Translations under genes and position numbers: made by a program | Assembly (NCBI GenBank): GCA_046705645.1 | Contig: JBJKQE010000063.1 | Span: forward strand, 1-64,000 | Length of the DNA: 64,000 bases | Reading direction: 5' to 3' | From: FEN-1297 sp046705645 | GTDB lineage: Bacteria > Bacteroidota > Ignavibacteria > Ignavibacteriales > Ignavibacteriaceae | Notes under the pieces: model-generated | The model's input: the letters and a program-made list of their open reading frames with translations, nothing else | Told to the model about the DNA's origin: nothing | The model's database searches: none | In this document: piece after piece, positions 54,174-63,421 of the stretch | How positions within the stretch are numbered: position 1 is the stretch's first letter | How the letters are laid out: every line of letters begins with the position of its first letter

Positions 54174-54320
54174 TTATTCCCCGTTTTTTCTTTTACGAAG
54201 TTTATCTTTTTCCCTTTTTCTATTATAAGCTTTTTTACCTGCTTCAATTTTAGGAGGCTTTTGCGGCAAAGGAATACGTTTTTTCTTCGCTTTAATTTTT
54301 ATTTTTACTTTTTTAATCAT
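54174..54320 (-). CDS. Small very basic protein (48 residues)
   Basis: A 48-codon frame just upstream of the GT2 gene (4 bases between). The product is strongly basic (start MIKKVKIKIKAKKKRIPLPQ, then PPKIEAGKKAYNRKREK and a K/R-rich end). The composition and the YNRKREK block resemble short conserved ribosome-associated or RNA-binding small proteins, though I cannot name the family. Tight coupling to the next gene suggests it is real. Confidence 0.5.
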   Translation of the reverse strand: MIKKVKIKIKAKKKRIPLPQKPPKIEAGKKAYNRKREKDKLRKRKNGE

Positions 54321-54628
54321 TGATATGTTTTTTACTTATAATTTTTTTCAATATAAAAGGCGGTTAAACCAAATCTTACACGATACAGATAACGCTAAAA
54401 TCAATATTAGGGATAAAATAAATTTAAAAGCACATTTTATTTTACTAATTTGCACATGATTATTTAAAATAATTAGCAGCCTTTACCTTCAAAAATAAAT
54501 TAAATTTAAATATAAAAGTATAGAATATAAAGGTTCAAGATAATTAATTATTTTATAATTTATTGATTTTCTTTAGACCCAAAAGGGAAAATTAAAATTC
54601 TAAATTGTTCAACTTTAATGGACAAAAA

Positions 54629-56467
54629 ATGAAAAAATTAATATTCACTTTGTGTTCATTTCTTTTTTTAATAAGTAATATAAGTGCCCAAGAAAATAAA
54701 AGTATACCGCGCGTACCAGCCTGGGCGGAAAATGCAATATGGTACCAGATTTTTCCCGAAAGATTTGCAAACGGTGATAAAAACAATGATCCAACACCTC
54801 ATGATATGGAGGGAGCCTGGCCAGGCAAAGTCCCAAACGGATGGCAAATATCCCCATGGACATCGGATTGGTATAAATTACAGCCGTGGGAAGAGGCTGA
54901 TGGCCATGATTTCTATTGGAACGCAGGTATTCGAAGATACGGCGGGGATATTCAGGGAATAATTAATCATTTGGATTACTTGCAAAATCTCGGAGTTACC
55001 GCTATTTACCTAAATCCTATTTTTGAATCTCCCTCTCTTCATAAATATGATACAAGAATTTACCGCCATGTTGATAATAATTTCGGACCTGATCCGAAAG
55101 GAGATGAAAAAATATGGGCAAATGAAAACCCGGATGATCCTTCAACCTGGAAATGGACAACAGCAGATAGATTATTCTTAAAGTTAATTAAAGAAGTTCA
55201 TAAAAGAGGAATGCATATAATTATTGATGGAGTTTTCAATCATGTCGGAACTTCATTTTGGGCTTTTAAAGATGTAGAAAAGAATCAGCAAAAATCTAAA
55301 TACAAAGATTGGTTTATAATTAAATCATGGGATAATCCCAATACACCTAAAAATGAATTTGATTACCAGGGCTGGGCCGGTGTAAAAGATCTGCCTGAAA
55401 TAAATAAGAATGGAAAATATGACCTTGCTAATGGCTTTGCAAAGCATATTCATGAAATAGTAAAAAGATGGATGGCGCCCGATGGTAATTCTGCCGATGG
55501 AATTGACGGATGGCGTCTCGATGTAGCTGAAAAAGTAAATATTAAGTTCTGGAAAGTTTTCAGAAAATGGGTTAAGGAAATAAATCCAGAAGCATATATT
55601 ACCGGTGAAATCTGGTGGCAGGATTGGCAGAAAAATCAAATGTTTAATGCGGCCCCCTGGCTTCAGGGAGATTCTTTTGACGGAGTAATGAATTATCGAT
55701 TTGCAAGGGCAGTAAAAAAATTTGTAGTTGACATTAAAGATCAAATTTCTCCGCAAGCATTCGTAGATAGTATTAATACCATGATTAAGGAATATCCCAA
55801 AGATAATTTTTATGCCATAATGAATCTTGTAGACAGCCATGATGTCGATAGGATAGCTTCTCAAATAGTAAATCCGGACAGATGGATTGATCACTTTGCT
55901 AATCCCGGTCAAAATAAAGATTATAAAATTCGGAAGCCAAATGCTATTGAAATACTCAAACAGAAATTAATTGCGGGAATACAGATGACAATGCCCGGTG
56001 CGCCGATGATTTATTACGGAGATGAAGCCGGAATGTGGGGTGGTGATGATCCTGATTGCCGTAAACCGATGGTTTGGCCGAATTTAAAATATGATATGGA
56101 AACCGCAGACCCGCTTGGAAGAGAGCGTAAACCGGATTCCGTATTTTTTAATAATAACCTATTTAACTGGTATAAAAAATTAATTTCAATAAGAAATCAA
56201 AATAAGGCTTTATCTTTGGGAAGTATAAATTTCAATTTTATCGATAATCAAAACAGGATATTAGGTTTTAAAAGAGAGTATCAAGGCAAGAAATTATTTG
56301 TTCTGTTAAATAGCAACGAAAAGAGCAAAACAATCTCTTCTGAAAAAATTAGAAATTTATTAAATACCAAAACTTTGACTGATTTGGTTGGAGGAGAAAA
56401 AATTGATTTAACTGAAAATAAATTATCTCTCAAACCATACCAAATAATGATCTTGCAGTCAAAATAA
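54629..56467 (+). CDS. GH13 alpha-amylase-family enzyme, exported (second copy)
   Basis: 612 residues from the ATG that opens a signal peptide (MKKLIFTLCSFLFLISNISAQ); a TTG 24 bases earlier is also open but not needed. Catalytic marks: WYQIFPERFANGD, AIYLNPIF, IIIDGVFNHVG, DGIDGWRLDVAE (nucleophile D298), YITGEIWW (acid/base E327), LVDSHDVDRIA (D405). Very similar throughout to the enzyme at 41023-42852, with the same cyclomaltodextrinase/neopullulanase-like layout. It converges on the susC-susD-susE genes, so it probably degrades alpha-glucans (starch, maltodextrin, pullulan) imported by that transporter. Confidence 0.95.
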   Translation: MKKLIFTLCSFLFLISNISAQENKSIPRVPAWAENAIWYQIFPERFANGDKNNDPTPHDMEGAWPGKVPNGWQISPWTSDWYKLQPWEEADGHDFYWNAGIRRYGGDIQGIINHLDYLQNLGVTAIYLNPIFESPSLHKYDTRIYRHVDNNFGPDPKGDEKIWANENPDDPSTWKWTTADRLFLKLIKEVHKRGMHIIIDGVFNHVGTSFWAFKDVEKNQQKSKYKDWFIIKSWDNPNTPKNEFDYQGWAGVKDLPEINKNGKYDLANGFAKHIHEIVKRWMAPDGNSADGIDGWRLDVAEKVNIKFWKVFRKWVKEINPEAYITGEIWWQDWQKNQMFNAAPWLQGDSFDGVMNYRFARAVKKFVVDIKDQISPQAFVDSINTMIKEYPKDNFYAIMNLVDSHDVDRIASQIVNPDRWIDHFANPGQNKDYKIRKPNAIEILKQKLIAGIQMTMPGAPMIYYGDEAGMWGGDDPDCRKPMVWPNLKYDMETADPLGRERKPDSVFFNNNLFNWYKKLISIRNQNKALSLGSINFNFIDNQNRILGFKREYQGKKLFVLLNSNEKSKTISSEKIRNLLNTKTLTDLVGGEKIDLTENKLSLKPYQIMILQSK

Positions 56468-56473
56468 TTACTG

Positions 56474-56597
56474 ACTGAAGTTACGCAATTTTCAAGCTGA
56501 ACTTGATTCAGCATCTAAAAATGTTGAAAAAATGAAGATTCCGAATCAAGTTCGGAATGACAAAAGATACCTTTTATTAATTATGCGTAACTTCAGT
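56474..56597. repeat. Structured palindromic repeat unit B (MITE-like)
   Basis: Perfect 14-bp terminal inverted repeats: ACTGAAGTTACGCA (56474-56487) and TGCGTAACTTCAGT (56584-56597). Inside are two hairpins: GCTGAA ... TTCAGC (56496-56512) and ATTCCGAA ... TTCGGAAT (56538-56558). The second hairpin shares the ATTCCG ... CGGAAT core with unit A at 26381-26503. It starts 6 bases after the GH13 stop. Confidence 0.7.
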
Positions 56598-56648
56598 TAC
56601 TGATTTAAAATATATAGAGAATAGCCTGGGCAAAATCTCAATATAAAC

Positions 56649-56677
56649 AAAAAAGGCTGCCATTTAAGACAGCCTTT
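56649..56677 (-). terminator. Intrinsic terminator of the susCDE operon
   Basis: On the minus strand AAAGGCTGTC pairs with GGCAGCCTTT (10 bp with one G-U pair, loop TTAAAT, 56652-56677) and is followed by U residues. It lies 18 bases after the SusE-like stop. Standard intrinsic terminator. Confidence 0.88.
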
Positions 56678-56694
56678 CTTGGTTAAAAGCAAAA

Positions 56695-57756
56695 TTAATT
56701 TTGCATAATTGTATAAGTTAATTTAACCGGATCAAAACGGATAGTATAATTGCCTGCAGCAGGAATAGGAATATTTGATCCGCCGGAATCGAGATTACCG
56801 TCGTTATTATTTGAGCCGTAATTAAGATCCCATGCATTATTTGCTCTGAATTTAAAGGTAGTTGCTCCTGCAAATGTATATGAAATTTCCCACATTTTAC
56901 GTTGTCCGTTATAGTTCAGTGGTACACTTGTACTCCAGCTATTAAAGTCGCCTATAATTCCCCAATCATCAGTTTGGTTTAACGAAATAGTTTTTGCATT
57001 CACATCAACAGTGATTGAATAGCAGGCATTTGCAACTTCAAAATTATTACCCGAAGGATCAAGAGTACCGGTATAATTATTACCGGATTGCGTTAAGATG
57101 CCCCCCCAATTTGTATGGTTCCAATCAGGATCGCTGGTAACCTTGAATTGAGCTGAAGTTCCTGTAGTGTCGATAAGCCGTATAATGCCTTGGTATGTTG
57201 AATTAAATCCATAAGAATATAATTCACTATAAACACCACCGGGTGACCAGCCTTGATATGAACCAGGAACATATACCATCGGATAATTAATTACTGCATC
57301 ATAAGGTGTAAGACTTTTTGTTTTTATGGTAGAGTAAATAGGCGATATGGTAGTACCATTTAATGAAGCACTAACTCTATAATAAAGTGTAGCAGCGGTA
57401 CCTATCGGATCATTCCATGATATTAACAAGGTATTTATATCGCTAATTTTAGCCGTACCGGTCAGCGCTTGAGTTTTTATAAGTTGAGCTACATTACTTG
57501 AGAAATCATTTGTCGGCGATACCTCAACCACATAATCAACAGATGCAGCAAAGCCGTAATTAGCCGCGGTCCATGAAAATTTTATAGTGCTATCTGCATT
57601 GTTTACGGTAAAATCTACTGTAAGAGCCAGATCCGACAATGCCGGCGCTCCGGGACTTGAATTAAGCACCGGTTTTGTTATATCGGTTTTGCAAGAGACT
57701 AACAAAAGCCCAAGTGATATTATAAATAATAATGTAATTAATTTTATTTTTTTCAT
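56695..57756 (-). CDS. susE: SusE/SusF-like surface glycan-binding lipoprotein
   Basis: 353 residues. Lipoprotein signal peptide with lipobox LLLVSCKTD (Cys22). A SusE-type Ig-like N-terminal domain (FSWTAANYGFAASVDYVVEVSPTNDF ... YYRVSASLNG) is followed by two starch-binding-like beta domains (MVYVPGSYQGWSP and WGIIGDFNSWSTSVPLNYNGQRKMWE), the last with aromatic residues that can stack on glucose rings (NAWDLNYGSNNND). SusE/SusF are outer-membrane lipoproteins that hold starch at the cell surface. It is the last gene of the susC-susD-susE operon, 33 bases after susD, ending in an intrinsic terminator. Confidence 0.9.
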   Translation of the reverse strand: MKKIKLITLLFIISLGLLLVSCKTDITKPVLNSSPGAPALSDLALTVDFTVNNADSTIKFSWTAANYGFAASVDYVVEVSPTNDFSSNVAQLIKTQALTGTAKISDINTLLISWNDPIGTAATLYYRVSASLNGTTISPIYSTIKTKSLTPYDAVINYPMVYVPGSYQGWSPGGVYSELYSYGFNSTYQGIIRLIDTTGTSAQFKVTSDPDWNHTNWGGILTQSGNNYTGTLDPSGNNFEVANACYSITVDVNAKTISLNQTDDWGIIGDFNSWSTSVPLNYNGQRKMWEISYTFAGATTFKFRANNAWDLNYGSNNNDGNLDSGGSNIPIPAAGNYTIRFDPVKLTYTIMQN

Positions 57757-57789
57757 TTTAATCTTCCTTTACCTATAATATTTTCATTT

Positions 57790-59424
57790 TTAATAGCCGG
57801 GATTTTGAATCAAGTTTGGATTAGCATTTACATCCTGCGATGGAATCGGGTATAAATTCCTATAAGAAGCAGTTTGGGTTCCCTGCTCTGTATTACCTTT
57901 CCATTCCCAAACATAAGATCCGTTTGTAAATTGTCCAAAACGAATTAAATCTGTTCTTCTGTGAGCTTCCCAATATAACTCCCTGCCTCGTTCATCAAGG
58001 ATAAAAGGCAATGTTAAATCAGCATCAGTAATATCTCCAGAATTATCGCCGTAAGCGCGTTCTCTTAAGGCATTAATGTAGCCAACGGCAGTTGCTCTAT
58101 CACCGCCTGCACCGCCTCTAAGTACAGCTTCAGCATAAATTAAATATGCTTCACCTAAACGGAACATCGGGAAGTCAGTACTGGCAAAACTATTATTAGC
58201 ATCTGGTGCAGGGCTGCCATTTGCAGATAAATCAGACCATTTGGTTACACCAATTCCCTGGGTAAATGTCCCCATATCGGTTATGTCCCATACCCAGCCG
58301 TTATTACCATCAAAAAAGAACATTGCTCTCTTATCAGGTCCTTGATACTGAGGGTTTGAACTAAAATCGTTTTGAGTTATATTAAATAAAGCAACAAAAT
58401 CTTTAATGGTTCTCATACCGCCCCAGCTCCCTAGTCCGCGTAACGGCATGGTGCTTCCCCCTTCTGAACCGCATACCAAAAAAGTAGTTCCGCCCCATGT
58501 TTGTGTATGTGTTCCATCAAAGTTTATAGAAAAAACTGTTTCAGGACTCGTATTATTATCAGCAGAGAATAAATGTGCATAATTTGGATCGAGAGTATAT
58601 CCGGCAGAAATAACTTTATTAATATATGTGAGACAATCCGTATATCTTGGAGTGCCAGTATAAACTTGTGCATTCAAATATAACTCTGCAAGTAAAAACC
58701 AATCACATGCTTTATCTGCCCTACCATATTCGTTTTGTCTGGCATCAACAAGGTCAGGTTCAATGGCTATAAGTTCGCTTTCAATATATTTGAAAAGATC
58801 GGGGCGGGTAATTCTTTGGGGGAAAAACGCGCCCGGCATATCATTTTCGGTAACAAAAGGAACATTTCCGAATAAATCAAGCGCATGCCAATATGCAAGT
58901 GCACGAACATAACGGGCTTCTGCCTTATAGTGTGTGAGATCATTAAGAAATGTACCTGAAGCAGAACCCATTGCACTGTTTGCATTACGAACAAATTCAT
59001 TACATAGTGAAATTGTAAAATAAATTCTTGAGTAAATTGCCATCAAAAATACATCATTTGGAGACCATGTTTGCCAATGGAAGTTTTTAATTGTTGCATC
59101 GTTCCATGCTATAACAGCTTCATCGGTTGGGAGCTCCTGCACATCCCAATATGTACGGAGGTAACTGCTGAATCCTTCATCTATACCTTGAAGGTCTGCA
59201 TTACCTGCGCCGCCTTGCATTCCAGTAAGTGAAAAACCGGCATAAATCTTTGCTAGTGCTTCTTTGTATGCAATTTGATTTTTAAACACATTATTTGCCG
59301 TACTAGTGTTTGGATCAATTGGCTCTACATTCAAATCCTTCACACAGGAGGTAAACATAAACGACGCAAATAACATTACTATTGTTAAAAGTGTAAATTT
59401 TTTCTTATTCATTTTCATCGTCAT
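57790..59424 (-). CDS. susD: SusD/RagB-like outer-membrane glycan-binding lipoprotein
   Basis: 544 residues. Lipobox in FASFMFTSCVKD (Cys27, or 23 if the ATG at codon 5 is used). Tetratricopeptide-like alpha core: EARYVRALAYWHALDLFGNVPFVTE (the classic SusD block), LLAELYLNAQVYTG, RLGEAYLIYAEAVLRGG, and YINALRERAYG ... DERGRELYWEAHRRTDLIRFG near the C-terminus. SusD binds the glycan on the cell surface and caps the SusC pore. It sits 15 bases after susC and 33 before susE. Clear SusC/D pair; starch or alpha-glucan is suggested by the neighbouring GH13 gene. Confidence 0.95.
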   Translation of the reverse strand: MTMKMNKKKFTLLTIVMLFASFMFTSCVKDLNVEPIDPNTSTANNVFKNQIAYKEALAKIYAGFSLTGMQGGAGNADLQGIDEGFSSYLRTYWDVQELPTDEAVIAWNDATIKNFHWQTWSPNDVFLMAIYSRIYFTISLCNEFVRNANSAMGSASGTFLNDLTHYKAEARYVRALAYWHALDLFGNVPFVTENDMPGAFFPQRITRPDLFKYIESELIAIEPDLVDARQNEYGRADKACDWFLLAELYLNAQVYTGTPRYTDCLTYINKVISAGYTLDPNYAHLFSADNNTSPETVFSINFDGTHTQTWGGTTFLVCGSEGGSTMPLRGLGSWGGMRTIKDFVALFNITQNDFSSNPQYQGPDKRAMFFFDGNNGWVWDITDMGTFTQGIGVTKWSDLSANGSPAPDANNSFASTDFPMFRLGEAYLIYAEAVLRGGAGGDRATAVGYINALRERAYGDNSGDITDADLTLPFILDERGRELYWEAHRRTDLIRFGQFTNGSYVWEWKGNTEQGTQTASYRNLYPIPSQDVNANPNLIQNPGY

Positions 59425-59439
59425 TTTCCTTCTTAAATA

Positions 59440-62400
59440 TTAATAATTAAGACTAAGAGACATCATAAATGTGCGTGGTCTAGGATATATATTGTTATCA
59501 ATTCCACCTGCAACTTCTGGGTCTAATCCGGAATATTTTGTTATTGTAAATACATTCTGAACTGATATTCCAATCCGACCGCCAATATCATTACCCAGAA
59601 GAGATTTGAAATTATAACCAAGGCTAATATAATCTAATTTAAAGAAGGAAGCATTCTCTAAATATACACTGGACCAATACTGTGCATAATTAAAGCCCGT
59701 TTTAGTAACATCTGTTAAAATATTTGCAGTATAACCACTTGAGTTATAAAGCTGCTGGTACAATGCATAATTTGAAGCGTTGTTATTATATACATAATTA
59801 CCTAAGCTCAATCTGCCCGAGAAACTAAAATCAAAGTTAAGGTAATTGATTTTAGAAGATATACCCAGCAGATATTTCGGACTTGCAGATTTCATTGCAT
59901 ATTTATTTAAATCATTACCTGCTACGCTTCCGCCTTGACCGCTTTTATCTACATATAATCCCTCAATTGGTTTGCCGTTTGCGTCGTATACCTGTTCGAA
60001 TAGGAAGAATGTATTTGCCGCGTATCCAACCTGGTACTTTTGTACATAATTCCCTACACCGCCGGAAATGAGACCTGTATTAACCCCGGGATATGTCGGA
60101 TCGTCAGATAAGGTTAATTTTGTTATTTTATTTTCATTATAAGTCAAGTTTGTACTGAATTCCCAAGAAAAATCTTTTTCCAATATTGGGGTAACATCTA
60201 AATTAACTTCCACACCTTTATTTTCCATGGAACCAACGTTCGTAAGCAGATAATTAGAGAAGTTACTTCCAACCGGAATAGGAACGGTATTCAACAAATT
60301 ATCGGAAGTATTATTGTAAACATCGATCGATCCGGATATTCTGCTATTCAATATTGTAAAGTCTAAACCAACGTTTCGAGATGTTAAAGTTTCCCATTTC
60401 AAATTTGCATCATAAGCATTCGGGCGAAGCGTTGGATAAAAGTTGTTTCCGAATTGATAATAAGCACCGGTAGAGCTGATTGTATATGTTGGAATATAAG
60501 GATAGTAGTTATTTCCCACATCTTGTTGGCCAGTTTTTCCCCAACTTAACCTAAGTTTAAGTTCATTCAAAAAATTGGATTTGGGCATAAAAGATTCTTC
60601 GTTTATTTTCCATGCAACTGCAACCGCAGGGAACAAACCCCAGCGATTATCTTTGGAAAATCTCGAAGAACCGTCATCTCTTAATGTAAAAGTCAATAAG
60701 TACTTATTAAATGCCGAATAGTTTAATCTGCCGAAAAATGAAATTAAATAGTATTCATTTTTAAATGGAATTATTGACCCCGTAGTATCGGTTGGATCCC
60801 ATGCTCTGTTTGCATTTAAACCTTCATTATAAAAGCGCTGGTACGAATATCCGCCTGTAAGATCAATGTTATTAAATCCAAATCCTTTAGTATAATTCAA
60901 ATAAAAATCCAATAATCTGTTTATTTTTGTTTGAGTATAGTCTTGGATTTGTAAATTTACCTGTCTCTGCTGCCATGCTGCGTTTGAATCGGCAACATTG
61001 CTTCCATTTGTTTTATAAAAATCGTAGCCTAAATTTAAAGTAGCTTTCAAATCCGGCAGATAAGGAATTTTATAGTCAAATTTACCATCGACTAAAAATC
61101 TCTTTGCATCTGATGTATTGTTATCTTGTTGCAGAAGAGCAACCGGATTTGCAGTAGCGATATAGTTTGGCGCATGAGTTCCGGATGAAGGGTCAGCCCA
61201 ATATGTATATCCTCCATATCTTGAATTACCACTCATTATCGGTTGAGTAGGATCAAATGCTAGAGCTGCGCCTACGGCACCTGAATTTGAAAAGTTATTG
61301 CTGATCCAAGAAGCAGAACCATTAAGATCTATGTTCAAATCACCATTTAATAATGTTGGATTTACTGCAAGATTTAAATTCTTTCTATCAATATTATTGT
61401 ACTTTAGAATTCCACCATTATACAAATAATCAAACGATAATCGGTATGGAACTGAAGCAATGGCATGGCTGATACTAATGTTATGTTCGGTAGTTGGTGC
61501 AGTTTGATATATTTGTTTCTGCCAATCCGTATTTACATTACCCAATATTGACATAGCATTTTGATCAAGACCATAGTTTGCTACTCTATCGGCGATTAAA
61601 GCTCTATAAGCATCACCACTGAAAACGTTTAAATACTTTATATTGGTTGCCAAAGAGAAGCTACCATTATAACTAATTTTCATTTTTTCGCCTGGTACGA
61701 CCGATCCCCTTTTAGTTTTTATAATAATAACACCGTTTGATGCTCTTGAGCCATAGATTGCTGTTGCGGAAGCATCTTTCAAAATTGTAATAGATTCAAT
61801 ATCATTGGGATTAAGTGTTGAAAGAGGATTTGCCATGCCCGATATTCCGGAAGTTTCCAACGGAATATTATCAAGTACAATTAAAGGATCGTTATTACCT
61901 GTTATTGACGCGCCCCCACGAATACGTATCTGTGTACCGGCACCTGCTTCACCGCTAAGCGAATTAACTACAACACCAGCAGCTTTACCAACTAGTAAAT
62001 CTTGGGGAGACGTAATTGCTCCTTGTGCAAAATCCTTTGCAGAAATAGCCTCAACAGAACCGGTAGCATCGGATTTTTTAATTTTTCCATATCCAATACC
62101 AACTACCTCAACTGTTTTAAGCTGTTGGGCCATAGGTTTTAATGTAATATTCAAATAAGTTTGACTTACAATTCCAATTTCCTGTTTTAAGTAACCGACA
62201 CTTGACACTACTATAGTGTCTCCTTTATTTACTTGTAATCTGAATTCACCATCAATATCTGTAGCCGTCCCCTTTGTAGTACCTTTCACTATAATGTTAG
62301 TGAAAGCTAATGCAGTTCCATCGTCCGCACTTGTAACTTTTCCGCGTATCTCCATTTCCTGCGCAAAAAGTAAAGATCCTGCTTGCATTATCAAAAACAC

Positions 62401-62553
62401 AAAAACAAAAAGTATTTTAATACTTGTACCGTAACTATTGTGCATTTTTGATTTAGCGGATAATATTGGAACACTATTAACCGTTAAACTTAAAAGGCTC
62501 ATTATGTTGCTGAAAAAATTTGCCAATAAGTTTTGTTGTCTCAGTTTAACCAT
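59440..62553 (-). CDS. susC: SusC/RagA-like TonB-dependent outer-membrane transporter
   Basis: 1037 residues. A signal peptide lies near residues 37-65 (start may really be the internal ATG at codon 37, MHNSYGTSIKILFVF). Then a carboxypeptidase-regulatory-like domain (IRGKVTSADDGTALAFTNIIVKGT), the SusC plug (VEVVGIGYGKIKKSDATGSV, LVGKAAGVVVNSLSG, IRIRGGASITGNNDPLIVLDNIP, ILKDASATAIYGSRASNGVIIIKTK) and a 22-strand beta-barrel ending in SLNY. Energised by TonB, it imports the glycan handed over by SusD. First gene of the susC-susD-susE operon. No dedicated anti-sigma factor pair is adjacent. Confidence 0.95.
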   Translation of the reverse strand: MVKLRQQNLLANFFSNIMSLLSLTVNSVPILSAKSKMHNSYGTSIKILFVFVFLIMQAGSLLFAQEMEIRGKVTSADDGTALAFTNIIVKGTTKGTATDIDGEFRLQVNKGDTIVVSSVGYLKQEIGIVSQTYLNITLKPMAQQLKTVEVVGIGYGKIKKSDATGSVEAISAKDFAQGAITSPQDLLVGKAAGVVVNSLSGEAGAGTQIRIRGGASITGNNDPLIVLDNIPLETSGISGMANPLSTLNPNDIESITILKDASATAIYGSRASNGVIIIKTKRGSVVPGEKMKISYNGSFSLATNIKYLNVFSGDAYRALIADRVANYGLDQNAMSILGNVNTDWQKQIYQTAPTTEHNISISHAIASVPYRLSFDYLYNGGILKYNNIDRKNLNLAVNPTLLNGDLNIDLNGSASWISNNFSNSGAVGAALAFDPTQPIMSGNSRYGGYTYWADPSSGTHAPNYIATANPVALLQQDNNTSDAKRFLVDGKFDYKIPYLPDLKATLNLGYDFYKTNGSNVADSNAAWQQRQVNLQIQDYTQTKINRLLDFYLNYTKGFGFNNIDLTGGYSYQRFYNEGLNANRAWDPTDTTGSIIPFKNEYYLISFFGRLNYSAFNKYLLTFTLRDDGSSRFSKDNRWGLFPAVAVAWKINEESFMPKSNFLNELKLRLSWGKTGQQDVGNNYYPYIPTYTISSTGAYYQFGNNFYPTLRPNAYDANLKWETLTSRNVGLDFTILNSRISGSIDVYNNTSDNLLNTVPIPVGSNFSNYLLTNVGSMENKGVEVNLDVTPILEKDFSWEFSTNLTYNENKITKLTLSDDPTYPGVNTGLISGGVGNYVQKYQVGYAANTFFLFEQVYDANGKPIEGLYVDKSGQGGSVAGNDLNKYAMKSASPKYLLGISSKINYLNFDFSFSGRLSLGNYVYNNNASNYALYQQLYNSSGYTANILTDVTKTGFNYAQYWSSVYLENASFFKLDYISLGYNFKSLLGNDIGGRIGISVQNVFTITKYSGLDPEVAGGIDNNIYPRPRTFMMSLSLNY

Positions 62554-63421
62554 ATTTTCCTCTTATTTATTTGATAAAATAATTAGTTAAAAATGTTTTT
62601 CTAAAATGTCAGTTTCTTCCATAGTAATTAACCGTAAAATTATAATTATTATTTATTGGGAAAATGGGTGTGAGTATAATAAAAAATGGGATAATGTCTT
62701 TAAACAGAGTAAGGTTCCAGGCTGCTGCATCTATAATCTTCCAGACAATATTCCCCAATTGTGAAATAATATATAATGTAACGAGTTGTAATATCAGTAA
62801 TGTAAAAATAAATTGTAACAAAAATCCCATTAATACCTCTTAGATAAATTAATTTTGTTTTTTATCATTTATAAAAACTCTAAACTCATAATTAAGGTTT
62901 AATAGTGAAATGAAATCTGTAAAATACATTAACTCGGATAATACATTAATATTAGCGGATATTGGGAACATCTTGGAAATTGCCATACTCATTTCTCTCA
63001 CAAAAGTAAAAAATTTATCAAATCCAATTCAGCTAGTTTTTTCTAATATATCATTATATTTGCATATCTAAGTTATAATGCAATAAATAGAAAATATCGA
63101 TAAAGACATTAAACAATTACTATTTGCAATTATTCTTAGAGTTATAATCTATGCATTTAACAACCTATCGTCCACTACCTAAATGAAGGTATTTTATTTA
63201 AACCTTCTTTCAAATTACATTTTTATACTACCCGTTTAGAGGGGTTATTTTTAATAAAATTTGATCCTTTTAAATTCTTTCTACAATAGATTTTTCTTTG
63301 AGTAAATCATTCAACTCATTATAAAATATTTTAAAAATTTCAATTTTTCCTGAAATGAATCAGCCTCTATTTTAATGCTGATTCATTTTATAAAATTACT
63401 TTTGGACTTAATAATGAACTC
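62554..63421. other. Long intergenic stretch with one doubtful ORF
   Basis: 868 AT-rich bases between susC and the response regulator, both minus strand. A 73-codon frame at 62609-62830 (minus; start MGFLLQFIFTLLILQLVTLY) is hydrophobic but matches nothing I know and could be chance. The susC promoter should lie here. Nothing else recognised. Confidence 0.4.

Noticed and set aside
62609..62830. 73-codon hydrophobic ORF before susC
   Set aside because: No homology, no clear start signal, and AT-rich DNA readily gives hydrophobic frames; mentioned only within the intergenic entry.
63050..63065. Bacteroidota-type promoter box TATATTTG on the plus strand
   Set aside because: No plus-strand gene follows, and the -33 element is not clear.
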